The notes under the pieces were generated by a model. The model saw only the letters and a program-made list of their open reading frames with translations. It was not told the origin of the DNA and made no database searches. Shown piece after piece: positions 7,049 to 13,679 of a DNA stretch of 16,871 nt. Position 1 is the stretch's first letter, and the number at the start of each line of letters is the position of its first letter. Source of the stretch: Alkalibaculum bacchi (lineage in GTDB: Bacteria; Bacillota; Clostridia; Eubacteriales; Alkalibacteraceae); contig NZ_CALNCS010000060.1 in NCBI RefSeq assembly GCF_937875145.1, forward strand, positions 1 through 16,871. The letters are read 5' to 3'. The position numbers and the translations under genes were made by a program.

Positions 7049-8380
7049 ATGAACCTAAAACAGAGATTTCTAACACAAAGTATATTGATTTTTATAGGCA
7101 CAATTCTTATTACGAGTTGTGTTGGTTTTGCCTATTTATATTTTTGTAATCTATTTAACAAATCTCCTATTACCAGTGGCATAGGAGAGGCGTCTATTTT
7201 GGTTATTGAAAACGATGATATGATATATAAAAATGAAGATTTTAGTAGCGCACAAGTAAAAGAGATCCTGATGAATGTAAGCATTGGGAACAACTATTAT
7301 ATTCATCAGAATACTAAATACAGGATAAGTACAGAGGATTTTACAACAGTAAGTGGTGATAATCACAATATTATAATCCTTAATCCGATTATAAATGTAT
7401 GGGGTTATTATAGAAATCTTATGGCACTTGTTTTTACAACGTTCTTAATAGTGTTTGCTGTGGCAAGCATAATAGTACAAAAACAAAACATGAAAAACAT
7501 CATAAATCCCATTACAAATTTGACAGAGGAAACGGAAAAATTAAGACATGGGGACCTTGAAACAGCCATTACAGATAAAGGATATGGAGAGATTAGAGAT
7601 TTAGAAAGAGTAGTGGAACAGCTACGCCTCCAGTTAAAAAACTCTATATATTATGAGGAAAAAGTTGACGATAATCGAAAGTTTTTAATTTCAAGCATAT
7701 CTCATGACCTTAAAACTCCTGTAACATCAATAAGAGGCTATATAGATGGAGTATTAGATGGGGTTGCAGATACCGATGAGAAGAAACAATATTATTTATC
7801 AAAAGCCGTTGACAAGACAAAGATAATCAATACGATGATTGAAGATTTACTGCTCTATTCTAAACTTGATTTAAATCAAATGCCTTTCGAAAAAGAAAAA
7901 ATCAATGTTCGAAAATACGTAGAAAGTTGTATTGAAGATAGTTTGTCAGAATTTAAGGGTGAAGATAAAAGGATTGTCTTTGAAAATGAACTTCGGGATG
8001 AAGTCTTTATCACGATCGATGTCGACAAATTCAATCGGGTCGTTCAAAATATTATGGACAATGCCAAAAGAAATATCGAAAAACACTTAGGTCAACTCAA
8101 AATAGTATTAAGAGAAACGAACTCCTCGGTTATAATGGAGTTTAAGGACAATGGAAAAGGGATTAATAAGGAGGATTTGCCTCATGTTTTTGAACGGTTT
8201 TACAGAGCAGATGCGGCCAGAGAGGTTAAAGGGTCAAGTGGATTAGGACTAGCCATTGCAAAGCAAATAGTTGAAGAATTAGGTGGACAAATTTGGGCAA
8301 TTTCTGAATTGGATAAAGGTACCTCAATTATGATTTCGTTAAAAAAGGTGAAAAAGTATGAAAAGGATATTAATTATTGA
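7049..8380 (+). CDS. membrane sensor histidine kinase
   Basis: A 443-residue histidine kinase that should phosphorylate the response regulator encoded next. It has two membrane helices (about 11-33 and 122-144) flanking an extracellular domain of roughly 88 residues, then a HAMP-like linker (NPITNLTEETEKLRHGDLET, 153-172). The HisKA box is SISHDLKTPVTSIRGY (216-231) with H219 as phosphoacceptor. The ATPase domain shows the N box NIMDNAK (334-340), the G1 box DNGKGI (367-372), the F box FERFYRAD (381-388) and the G2 box GSSGLGLAIAK (395-405), so it should be catalytically complete. The sensor domain is long enough to bind a ligand, unlike the very short loops of BceS-type kinases. It begins 11 bases after the permease and overlaps the regulator gene by 23 bases. 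It ends in TGA, so TGA is a stop codon here. Confidence 0.94.
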   Translation: MNLKQRFLTQSILIFIGTILITSCVGFAYLYFCNLFNKSPITSGIGEASILVIENDDMIYKNEDFSSAQVKEILMNVSIGNNYYIHQNTKYRISTEDFTTVSGDNHNIIILNPIINVWGYYRNLMALVFTTFLIVFAVASIIVQKQNMKNIINPITNLTEETEKLRHGDLETAITDKGYGEIRDLERVVEQLRLQLKNSIYYEEKVDDNRKFLISSISHDLKTPVTSIRGYIDGVLDGVADTDEKKQYYLSKAVDKTKIINTMIEDLLLYSKLDLNQMPFEKEKINVRKYVESCIEDSLSEFKGEDKRIVFENELRDEVFITIDVDKFNRVVQNIMDNAKRNIEKHLGQLKIVLRETNSSVIMEFKDNGKGINKEDLPHVFERFYRADAAREVKGSSGLGLAIAKQIVEELGGQIWAISELDKGTSIMISLKKVKKYEKDINY

Positions 8381-9041
8381 AGATGATCAAAGCATATCAG
8401 AGCTACAAAAAGATTACTTGGAAATGAGCGGTTATGAGGTTGTCTGTGCTTTTGATGGGGAAACAGGCCTTCATTATAATAAAAACGACCATTTTGATTT
8501 AATTATTTTAGATTTAATGCTTCCTGGAAAAGATGGCTTTGAAATATTAAAAGAAGTAGCAGATTCAAAAGAAATACCTATACTTATTGTGTCAGCGAAA
8601 TCAGAGGAAGTATATAAGATTAAAGGATTAAACTTAGGAGCTGACGATTATATAACGAAACCCTTTGGTATGGGTGAATTAGTAGCAAGGGTAAACAGCC
8701 ATCTGAAAACCTATGAAAAGTTTAGACACAGCTCTCAAAAGAAACAAATAAAGGTAGGTGCTTTATCCATAGATAAGGAAGATCATCGGGTTTTTATTGA
8801 TGGGCATGAAGTACTTTTAACTCAAAAGGAATTTGAACTTCTTTTGTTTTTTATGGAAAATCCCAATAGAGTTTATAGCAAAGAAGAGCTATTTGAGAAA
8901 GTTTGGGGTTATGATGCACTATCCGATGCCACTACAATAACGGTACATATAGCGAGAATAAGAGAAAAAATCCAACAAAATCCTCAAATCAGACAATATA
9001 TTCAAACGGTATGGGGAGCAGGTTATCGATTTAAAATCTAA
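8358..9041 (+). CDS. OmpR/PhoB-family response regulator
   Basis: A 227-residue regulator with an N-terminal receiver domain and a C-terminal winged helix. Receiver residues: acidic pair E8/D9-D10, phosphoacceptor D52 in IILDLMLPGKDG, switch S79 and K101 (DDYITKPFG). The winged-helix part shows LTQKEFELLLFFMENPNRVY and SDATTITVHIARIREKI, then the C-terminal hairpin VWGAGYRFKI, all typical of PhoB-type trans_reg_C domains. It is complete and starts inside the kinase gene behind AAAAAAGGTG. It most likely controls the transporter and secreted-protein genes upstream, perhaps at the inverted repeat near 4177-4215. A weak 7-bp hairpin (CGTAATT 9055-9061 / AATTACG 9068-9074) without a T-tract follows the gene. 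Confidence 0.95.
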   Translation: MKRILIIEDDQSISELQKDYLEMSGYEVVCAFDGETGLHYNKNDHFDLIILDLMLPGKDGFEILKEVADSKEIPILIVSAKSEEVYKIKGLNLGADDYITKPFGMGELVARVNSHLKTYEKFRHSSQKKQIKVGALSIDKEDHRVFIDGHEVLLTQKEFELLLFFMENPNRVYSKEELFEKVWGYDALSDATTITVHIARIREKIQQNPQIRQYIQTVWGAGYRFKI

Positions 9042-9104
9042 TAAAGAAAAATTTCGTAATTGTAGGAAATTACGCAATAACAGAATTAAATGGAGGGGAT
9101 TTTG

Positions 9105-9395
9105 TTGACAATTTTGTTTCTTTTAATAGGAATAGCATTAATTATTAAAGGTTTTTTTCAGATTAATGGAAAAATGATTCCTTATAGTATAAAAGCATCA
9201 ATTCAAGGTGATAAACTTTATAATTGATCAAAAATAAGTGGATTAATTAATATTAGATGGGGATGTACTTTATTTCTATTATCAATTGCAACCTTAGGTT
9301 TTGGTAATGGTTATATATGGATTTTTGTATTAGTAACTTTTTCTACAATCAATATAGTAACAACTTATAAGAATAATAGAAAGAATGTTTCGTAA
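9105..9395 (+). pseudogene. small membrane protein gene with in-frame TGA
   Basis: Behind a strong GGAGGGG (9092-9098), TTG 9105 opens a 96-codon frame encoding LTILFLLIGIALIIKGFFQI, a polar stretch ending GDKLYN, then TGA at 9225-9227 (codon 41), then SKISGLINIRWGC, two more hydrophobic segments (TLFLLSIATLGFG and YIWIFVLVTFSTINIVT) and a basic tail RKNVS before TAA 9393. The reading frame keeps a membrane-protein pattern on both sides, with spacing expected of a three-helix protein. The TGA fits a single substitution, most simply TGG to TGA (Trp). It is downstream of the response-regulator gene by 63 bases but is not obviously part of that operon. Family not recognised. Confidence 0.6.
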
Positions 9396-9511
9396 TATTT
9401 TAGATAATGTGAAGTTATAAAGATGGCAAAATTAATGTAAATAATGCAATAGATAGAACATATTGTCATGAGATTGTTATGGGAAAAATACTCAAGTGAA
9501 AAAGTTAATAT

Positions 9512-9546
9512 ACTTTTCAGTCCCCATAGCTTGGAGACTGAAAAGT
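9512..9546 (-). terminator. stem-loop, probable rsmH terminator
   Basis: ACTTTTCAGTC (9512-9522) and GACTGAAAAGT (9536-9546) form a perfect 11-bp stem with a 13-base loop, 20 bases beyond the stop of the minus-strand rsmH gene. Read on the minus strand it is followed by ATATTAACTTTTTC, only a moderate T-tract. The region 9396-9511 holds nothing else I recognise. Confidence 0.5.
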
Positions 9547-9566
9547 CAGATGAATGGCGAGCAATA

Positions 9567-10628
9567 TTATGATTTGATAGCCCACCTTAATTTTGTTGAT
9601 CGTGCACGACTATTAGAATAGCATTCTTCTGCTGTTGGCCGAATAGGTTTTGAGGCTATATCACTATAGACTCCTTCTCGATAAAATTTCTGAAAAGATT
9701 TTTTGACGAGTCGATCTTCTCCAGAATGAAAGGAAAGTATAGCAACGCGTCCACCCTTGGCAAGAGTGGTAGGAAGCTTTTCCAAAAATTCATATAAGAC
9801 TTCATATTCACTATTAACATCAATTCGTAATGCTTGAAAGCATCGTTGACAGGATTTTTTGATATCCTCTTTCTTGGTTTTTTCGGGAAGGAAGTGTAAA
9901 GCCTTCTCAATAATTTGTTGGAGCTGAGTAGTGGTTGTAATGTCTATCCCTTTTTTTATTGTATCGATGATAGCATGTGAGATTACGCTAGCATGAGGTT
10001 CATCTGCATTTTCTATTAACATACCTTCTAATTCATTTTGCTTCATTGTTTTTAAACGATTCGATGCAGACATCCCTTTGTTTGGGTTTAATCTTAAGTC
10101 TAAAGGACCATCACTTTTATAAGAAAAGCCCCTTTCTGGATTGTCTATTTGCATTGAGGAGACACCTAAATCAGCCAATACAAAATTCAGTGGCCCCGAC
10201 TCAAGAGCAACCTGATCAATATTAGAAAAGTTCGTTTGCTTAAAGGTTATTATATCGGGACCAAAACCCAAGCGTTCTAAGCGATCTTGAGTACGTGGTA
10301 GTTCAATAGAGTCTACATCTAATGCGTATAAATGTCCTTTTGAATCTAAGCATTTAAGCATTTCTAGTGTATGCCCACCATAACCTAGAGTTGCATCTAA
10401 TCCAACTTGTCCTGGTGTAATTTGTAAAAATTCTAGTATTTCATTTACACAAATGGAACGATGCGTACCTGCAGGTGTATTGCCTTTTTGAATAATCTTA
10501 TTTACATCATCAGCATATTTTTCTGGTTGTAGTTCTTTATATTTTTCGTGAAAGGATTTGGGGTGAGTACCTGAGTATCGAACACGCCTCTTGTGTTTTT
10601 TCTTTTGATTATCTGGTGATGAATTCAT
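9567..10628 (-). CDS. rsmH: 16S rRNA m4C1402 methyltransferase-like protein (RsmH paralogue)
   Basis: A 353-residue member of the RsmH (MraW) family, which N4-methylates C1402 of 16S rRNA in the ribosomal P site using S-adenosylmethionine. Seen: SAM motif I DATLGYGGH (78-86), acidic D104 after the second strand, ADLGVSSMQIDNPERGFSY (152-170), DGPLDLRLNP (173-182), RCFQALRIDVNSE (262-274), ILSFHSGEDRLVK (297-309) and the C-terminal NSRARSTKLRWA (339-350). It is longer than usual (about 310) because of a basic N-terminal extension of some 50 residues (NQKKKHKRRVRYSG, 7-20). It stands alone rather than before ftsL/pbp genes in a division cluster, so the genome probably has a second, canonical rsmH. 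GGAGGT lies 4-5 bases before ATG 10628. The substrate of this divergent copy is inferred. Confidence 0.85.
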   Translation of the reverse strand: MNSSPDNQKKKHKRRVRYSGTHPKSFHEKYKELQPEKYADDVNKIIQKGNTPAGTHRSICVNEILEFLQITPGQVGLDATLGYGGHTLEMLKCLDSKGHLYALDVDSIELPRTQDRLERLGFGPDIITFKQTNFSNIDQVALESGPLNFVLADLGVSSMQIDNPERGFSYKSDGPLDLRLNPNKGMSASNRLKTMKQNELEGMLIENADEPHASVISHAIIDTIKKGIDITTTTQLQQIIEKALHFLPEKTKKEDIKKSCQRCFQALRIDVNSEYEVLYEFLEKLPTTLAKGGRVAILSFHSGEDRLVKKSFQKFYREGVYSDIASKPIRPTAEECYSNSRARSTKLRWAIKS

Positions 10629-10713
10629 TTATACCTCCATAGTTCCCTACTCTTTTGTATTTTAGTTGTCCGCCCCCATAAAATCGTGTAAAATTAAATA
10701 TACGAAAGTGATA

Positions 10714-11263
10714 TTATAAATACTTAAAAAAGTCTTTAGACAAACTGTTTGTTATTTTTTCTACTGTTAAATTCAAATCATTTTTAAAGGTGTTAATAGC
10801 TATAATTGAACCTGAATTTAAGTAAGCTTTGTCAAAATTTTCTTTCATGGCCTTGAATTCCTCAATATCTAATATATCGTCCTTCCTATCTATTGACTCA
10901 TGCATCGGGCAATGCAAATAAAATATATATTTAGGTTTTTGAAATAGATATTTAAAAAAAATTTTTCCTATAAATTTTGTAAACCCTGCAGAATTATCAT
11001 AAATTTCCCACACATATCTATCATAAATTACAATATAATCTTTAGACCAATGCCGAATAACCCTATACCACATTTCTATATATGCAGCTGACAAATTTAA
11101 AAACTTTGAGATGATTGTACTTTTTTTATTTTGATTTTTGTTGTTAAATCTTTTATGTCCTATCCAAGTAATATGGTCTCTTGGACCCATATATTGAATT
11201 TGCGATTTCTTTCCTAGAGATTCTTGTAATTTATTCACTGTAAAAGTAAAAAAATATTTTCAA
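10714..11263 (-). pseudogene. thymidylate-kinase-like gene missing its P-loop
   Basis: An open frame from GTG 11238 encodes 174 residues resembling the body of thymidylate-kinase-like P-loop proteins: NKLQESLGKK, QYMGPRD, the DRY motif in IVIYDRYVWEIY (69-80), the strand PKYIFYLHCP followed by a lid-like region with R118/D120, and a helix EFKAMKENFDKAY. The N-terminal strand and GxxGxGKST loop expected just before NKLQ are missing. Further upstream, a GGGAGGG site and a TTG at 11263 begin MKIFFYFYSE and stop at once, the start expected of such a protein but in another frame. A small deletion has therefore probably removed the P-loop and shifted the frame. Without it ATP binding is lost, so I call it a pseudogene. 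The family is often found in polysaccharide clusters; none is present here. Confidence 0.6.
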
Positions 11264-11454
11264 TAATTTTCCCTCCCAAAAAGTACTTTCACGCTTATAT
11301 TAATTTGTAAAATAACTTTCAGTTAGCTAAGTATAACAAATTTATTCTATCATAGATAGTAATTGATAGTAATTCAAAAAAATGGTTTAACATTTAAATC
11401 TATTATATCATTGGTAAGATAATGTCACAAAATTGTACTTGAGTTTCCGTATTT

Positions 11455-11494
11455 TTATCCACAGGCTATATTTTTTATAGATTTGTTATACACA
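11455..11494 (+). other. two DnaA-box-like 9-mers
   Basis: TTATCCACA (11455-11463) and TTATACACA (11486-11494) both match TTATNCACA, face the same way and start 31 bases apart, about three helical turns. They lie in a 350-base AT-rich non-coding stretch (11264-11593) between the broken kinase gene and the IS remnant. No dnaA, dnaN, rep or par gene is in the window, so a replication origin is not supported. They could bind DnaA as a titration or regulatory site, or be chance. Confidence 0.4.
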
Positions 11495-11519
11495 ATTTTC
11501 AGAAAATGCTAAAAAATAA

Positions 11520-11734
11520 GGAATCCCTATCTCTTTTGTAGTAAAATTAAGCTCACTAAAAAAAATTACTAAACAAAATAGAAAGGATTCCCTATGGCTT
11601 ATTTTACTACAAATACTTATACAATAAAACGTGAAATTTTAACATTTTCTAATAAATTCTCTAAAGGTCTCTCGAGACCTCAGAAAAAATTTGTTGCTGA
11701 CATGACCTATGGCATCACTGGTGCTAGTATATAA
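11520..11734 (+). mobile_element. 5' remnant of an insertion sequence with transposase start
   Basis: An ORF from ATG 11594 to TAA 11732-11734 encodes 46 residues, MAYFTTNTYTIKREILTFSN at the start and RPQKKFVADMTYGITGASI at the end. This matches my memory of the N-terminus of DDE (IS4-like or related) transposases common in clostridia, whose full length is 400 residues or more. The catalytic domain is missing. Upstream, GGAATCC (11520-11526) and GGATTCC (11585-11591) form an inverted repeat bracketing the leader, as found at IS ends where a hairpin guards the transposase start. Sequence homologous to the element seems to end near 11725. The exact IS family and the right end cannot be named. 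Confidence 0.6.
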
Positions 11735-11783
11735 GTATGGACACGAAAAGTCGAACACCTTATAATCAATATCATAATGTAAA

Positions 11784-11812
11784 AGCTATCGCATTAAATT
11801 TCTGCGATAGCT
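11784..11812 (-). terminator. pirin gene terminator
   Basis: AGCTATCGCA (11784-11793) and TGCGATAGCT (11803-11812) form a perfect 10-bp stem with a 9-base loop. On the minus strand the stem is followed by TTTTACATTATGATATT, and it lies about 58 bases past the pirin stop. It fits an intrinsic terminator for pirin; the + side has no T-run. Confidence 0.7.
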
Positions 11813-11869
11813 CTAAATGTGAGGTGTAGAAACAACATAAAGATTTCTTCTTGTCGTTTTAATTCATAT

Positions 11870-12709
11870 TTAATAATCTACTTTTTCTTTTAAGAAATCT
11901 CCGGACCTTAATTCGCTAAAGGCTAGATCTAGTTCTTGCTTAGTATTCATTACGATAGGTCCTCCCCAATAAATCGGTTCTTCTAATTTATTAGAGCTGA
12001 GGTATATAATCTGAATATCTTTATCAAGGGACTCAATATCTAGCGAACTTCCTTCTGTTAACTTTACTGCAGTCTTTTCTGTTATGACTTCTTCTGCAAC
12101 TTTAGCATCACCAATTAACAAAAATACCATAACGGATTTATCTTCTTCCATTTCAATGGTGAATTTTTGATTTGCTTCTAAGGTAATGTGATAGTAATCA
12201 AGAGGCAAGTATTTCCCTGTAAAACCCTTGTGATTTTTATAGCTTCCGCTTACAAGTCGCAATGTTCCACCTTTAATAGGTATTTCTTGAATCTCATCTT
12301 TTTTTATGCTGTGATATTCAGGTGATGACATTTTGTCCTTAGCGGGCATATTGAGCCAAAGCTGAAGTCCAAGAAGTTTTTCGGAAGCAGGGAGCGTTTC
12401 CTCATGTAATATTCCTGAGCCTGCTGTCATCCACTGTACTTCTCCATCTGTAATCTGATCTTGGTTTCCTAAACTATCTTTATGCACCATATTGCCTTTA
12501 ACAATAAGGCTAATAGTCTCAATGCCTCTATGTGGATGCATTGGAAATCCTGCTGTATATTCTTCTGGATTTGTACTATCAAAAGAATCAAGCATCAAAA
12601 TAGGATCATATGTTTCAGTGGTCGTATTTCCTAAAACTCGTACAAGATGTACTCCTGCACCATCTGTAGTTTGAAAACCAGTAACTTTATCTTTAATTGT
12701 TCTTTTCAT
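11870..12709 (-). CDS. pirin family protein
   Basis: A bicupin of the pirin family, about 279 residues. The N-terminal cupin carries the metal ligands in FPMHPHRGIETIS (H60 and H62, numbered from the upstream ATG) and SGILHEE (H104, E106). Bacterial pirins bind Fe or another metal; some act as quercetinases and others as regulators, and the sequence does not decide. The C-terminal cupin ends with the typical GGPIVMNTKQELDLAFSELRSG. I prefer the start at 12709 rather than the ATG at 12715: GGAGGT abuts the first ATG directly but is 6 bases from the second (sequence GGAGGTATGAAGATG). Length and domain layout are normal. The gene has its own promoter-like sequence and terminator and stands alone. 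Confidence 0.92.
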   Translation of the reverse strand: MKRTIKDKVTGFQTTDGAGVHLVRVLGNTTTETYDPILMLDSFDSTNPEEYTAGFPMHPHRGIETISLIVKGNMVHKDSLGNQDQITDGEVQWMTAGSGILHEETLPASEKLLGLQLWLNMPAKDKMSSPEYHSIKKDEIQEIPIKGGTLRLVSGSYKNHKGFTGKYLPLDYYHITLEANQKFTIEMEEDKSVMVFLLIGDAKVAEEVITEKTAVKLTEGSSLDIESLDKDIQIIYLSSNKLEEPIYWGGPIVMNTKQELDLAFSELRSGDFLKEKVDY

Positions 12710-12772
12710 CTTCATACCTCCAAGTATTGAATGGAATTAAATAATCTAAGGGTTCATGTAGATTAATACCCT

Positions 12773-12800
12773 ATTAAATTAGGATTGAAACAAATCTCAA
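12773..12800 (-). promoter_or_regulatory. pirin promoter
   Basis: On the minus strand TTGAGA (12800-12795) is followed after 16 bases by TTTAAT (12778-12773), close to the sigma-A consensus, about 65 bases before the pirin start. Not tested beyond hexamer match and spacing. Confidence 0.45.
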
Positions 12801-12847
12801 TAGTATAGGATTAGCACTATCCACAATTTTATAATCATTTTTAATAT

Positions 12848-12856
12848 TGATATAAT
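12848..12856 (+). promoter_or_regulatory. extended -10 promoter before membrane gene
   Basis: TGATATAAT (12848-12856) has the TG of an extended -10 next to a perfect TATAAT. The expected -35 position holds only TTTATA. It would start a transcript about 75 bases before the TTG at 12937 and could serve both small genes downstream. Confidence 0.45.
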
Positions 12857-12936
12857 GATAATATACACATATATCATTTAAGAACATTGTAGAGAAAAGT
12901 GACATTGAAAATTATGGGAGTATAGGGGGAAATAAG

Positions 12937-13362
12937 TTGAATAATAAATAATATAAAAAAACTTATAAACCATTTATAGTTTGGCTAATTGGGTATCCCA
13001 TTATAGCAATTATGATTGGTAAAAGAATGTCTGATGTATCTACAAAAATATCTGTATTGTCTTCATTAATTATTATGATTATTAGTTTATACATATTAAT
13101 GTTATTAATATATAAGGGTGAATATGTATATTGGATCAATGGTGGTCCTAATTATAAAGAAGCGAAATCAGCAGGTAGTGAAAAAAGAAAAGAATTTGCA
13201 AAAGCACATTTAGATATATTTTTAAAAATAATGTTGATATCGTTTTTATATGGAATCACAAGTTTATTGTTTCAATTTTCAATATGGGTTGATGTTTTGC
13301 TTATTTCCTTGCTGGTCATTATAGGAGCATTGTCAACAAACCCAATAAAATTTAACAAATAA
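12937..13362 (+). pseudogene. three- or four-helix membrane protein gene with early TAA
   Basis: TTG 12937 follows a GGGGGA ribosome binding site by 6 bases but meets TAA at codon 5 (12949-12951). The frame then stays open to TAA 13360-13362. The stretch before ATG 13012 encodes YKPFIVWLIGYPIIAIM, a membrane helix that joins smoothly to the rest, so the intended start is the TTG. From ATG 13012 a 116-residue product would lack this helix. Further features are helices SVLSSLIIMIISLYILMLLI, the soluble loop GEYVYWINGGPNYKEAKSAG with KRKEFAKAHLDIF, and two C-terminal helices. This resembles an unnamed family of small clostridial membrane proteins with the INGGPxxxEAK segment. A single nonsense change near the start is the simplest reading; re-initiation at 13012 is possible, though no good ribosome binding site is seen there. 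Confidence 0.55.
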
Positions 13363-13403
13363 AATTTATTGTAAATTGATTAGTAAGAGAAAGGAGATTT
13401 GAT

Positions 13404-13661
13404 CTGAAAAATACAATGTTATGTTGAAAATGCAATTCGAGAGATGTATTAACAATACCAGGTGAAAGAGGTGCTTAGGGTGCTGGAAATAATATTATGG
13501 TAGGAATGACTGTTTTAAGTGCTGTAAAAGTAAGCAGATATCTTTGTTGAAAATGTGGATATTCTGAAGAATGGATTGATAATAAAGAAGATATAAAAAA
13601 CTTCGTAACAGGTTTTACTAAAAATCAAAAATGTGACATATCTTTTTATATGCCACATTAG
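13404..13661 (+). pseudogene. zinc-ribbon protein gene with three in-frame stops
   Basis: Behind AAAGGAG (13390-13396) a frame opens at CTG 13404 (perhaps a mutated TTG) and runs to TAG 13659. It encodes KNTMLC, TGA (13425), KCNSRDVLTIPGERGA, TAG (13476), GAGNNIMVGMTVLSAVKVSR, YLC, TGA (13548), KCGYSEEWIDNKEDIKNF and a tail. The two C-x-K-C knuckles spaced about 40 residues apart, GAGNNI and SEEWID place it in a small zinc-ribbon family of clostridia whose members are usually about 70 residues. Both TGA codons fall on the second position of a knuckle, and the TAG falls between GA and GAGNN. Three stops and a weak start make it a pseudogene. It lies 41 bases after the broken membrane gene, likely once its operon partner. 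Confidence 0.65.
13631..13658 (-). terminator. DUF1786 gene terminator
   Basis: ATGTGACATAT (13631-13641) pairs with ATATGCCACAT (13648-13658) over 11 positions with one G-U, around a 6-base loop. On the minus strand it is followed by TTTTTGATTTTTAG and lies about 20 bases past the DUF1786 stop. This is a good intrinsic terminator. It overlaps the end of the zinc-ribbon pseudogene on the other strand. Confidence 0.75.
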
Positions 13662-13679
13662 CAATGGAACCATGCAAAA

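Noticed and set aside
2315..9227. Genetic code in which TGA means tryptophan
   Set aside because: The kinase gene ends in TGA at 8378-8380 where read-through would run into a different frame of the regulator gene, and other interrupted genes also contain TAA and TAG.
11455..11494. Chromosomal or plasmid replication origin
   Set aside because: Only two DnaA boxes and no dnaA, dnaN, rep or par gene or iteron array nearby.
12492..12674. Plus-strand ORF inside pirin
   Set aside because: Shadow of the conserved pirin gene on the other strand.
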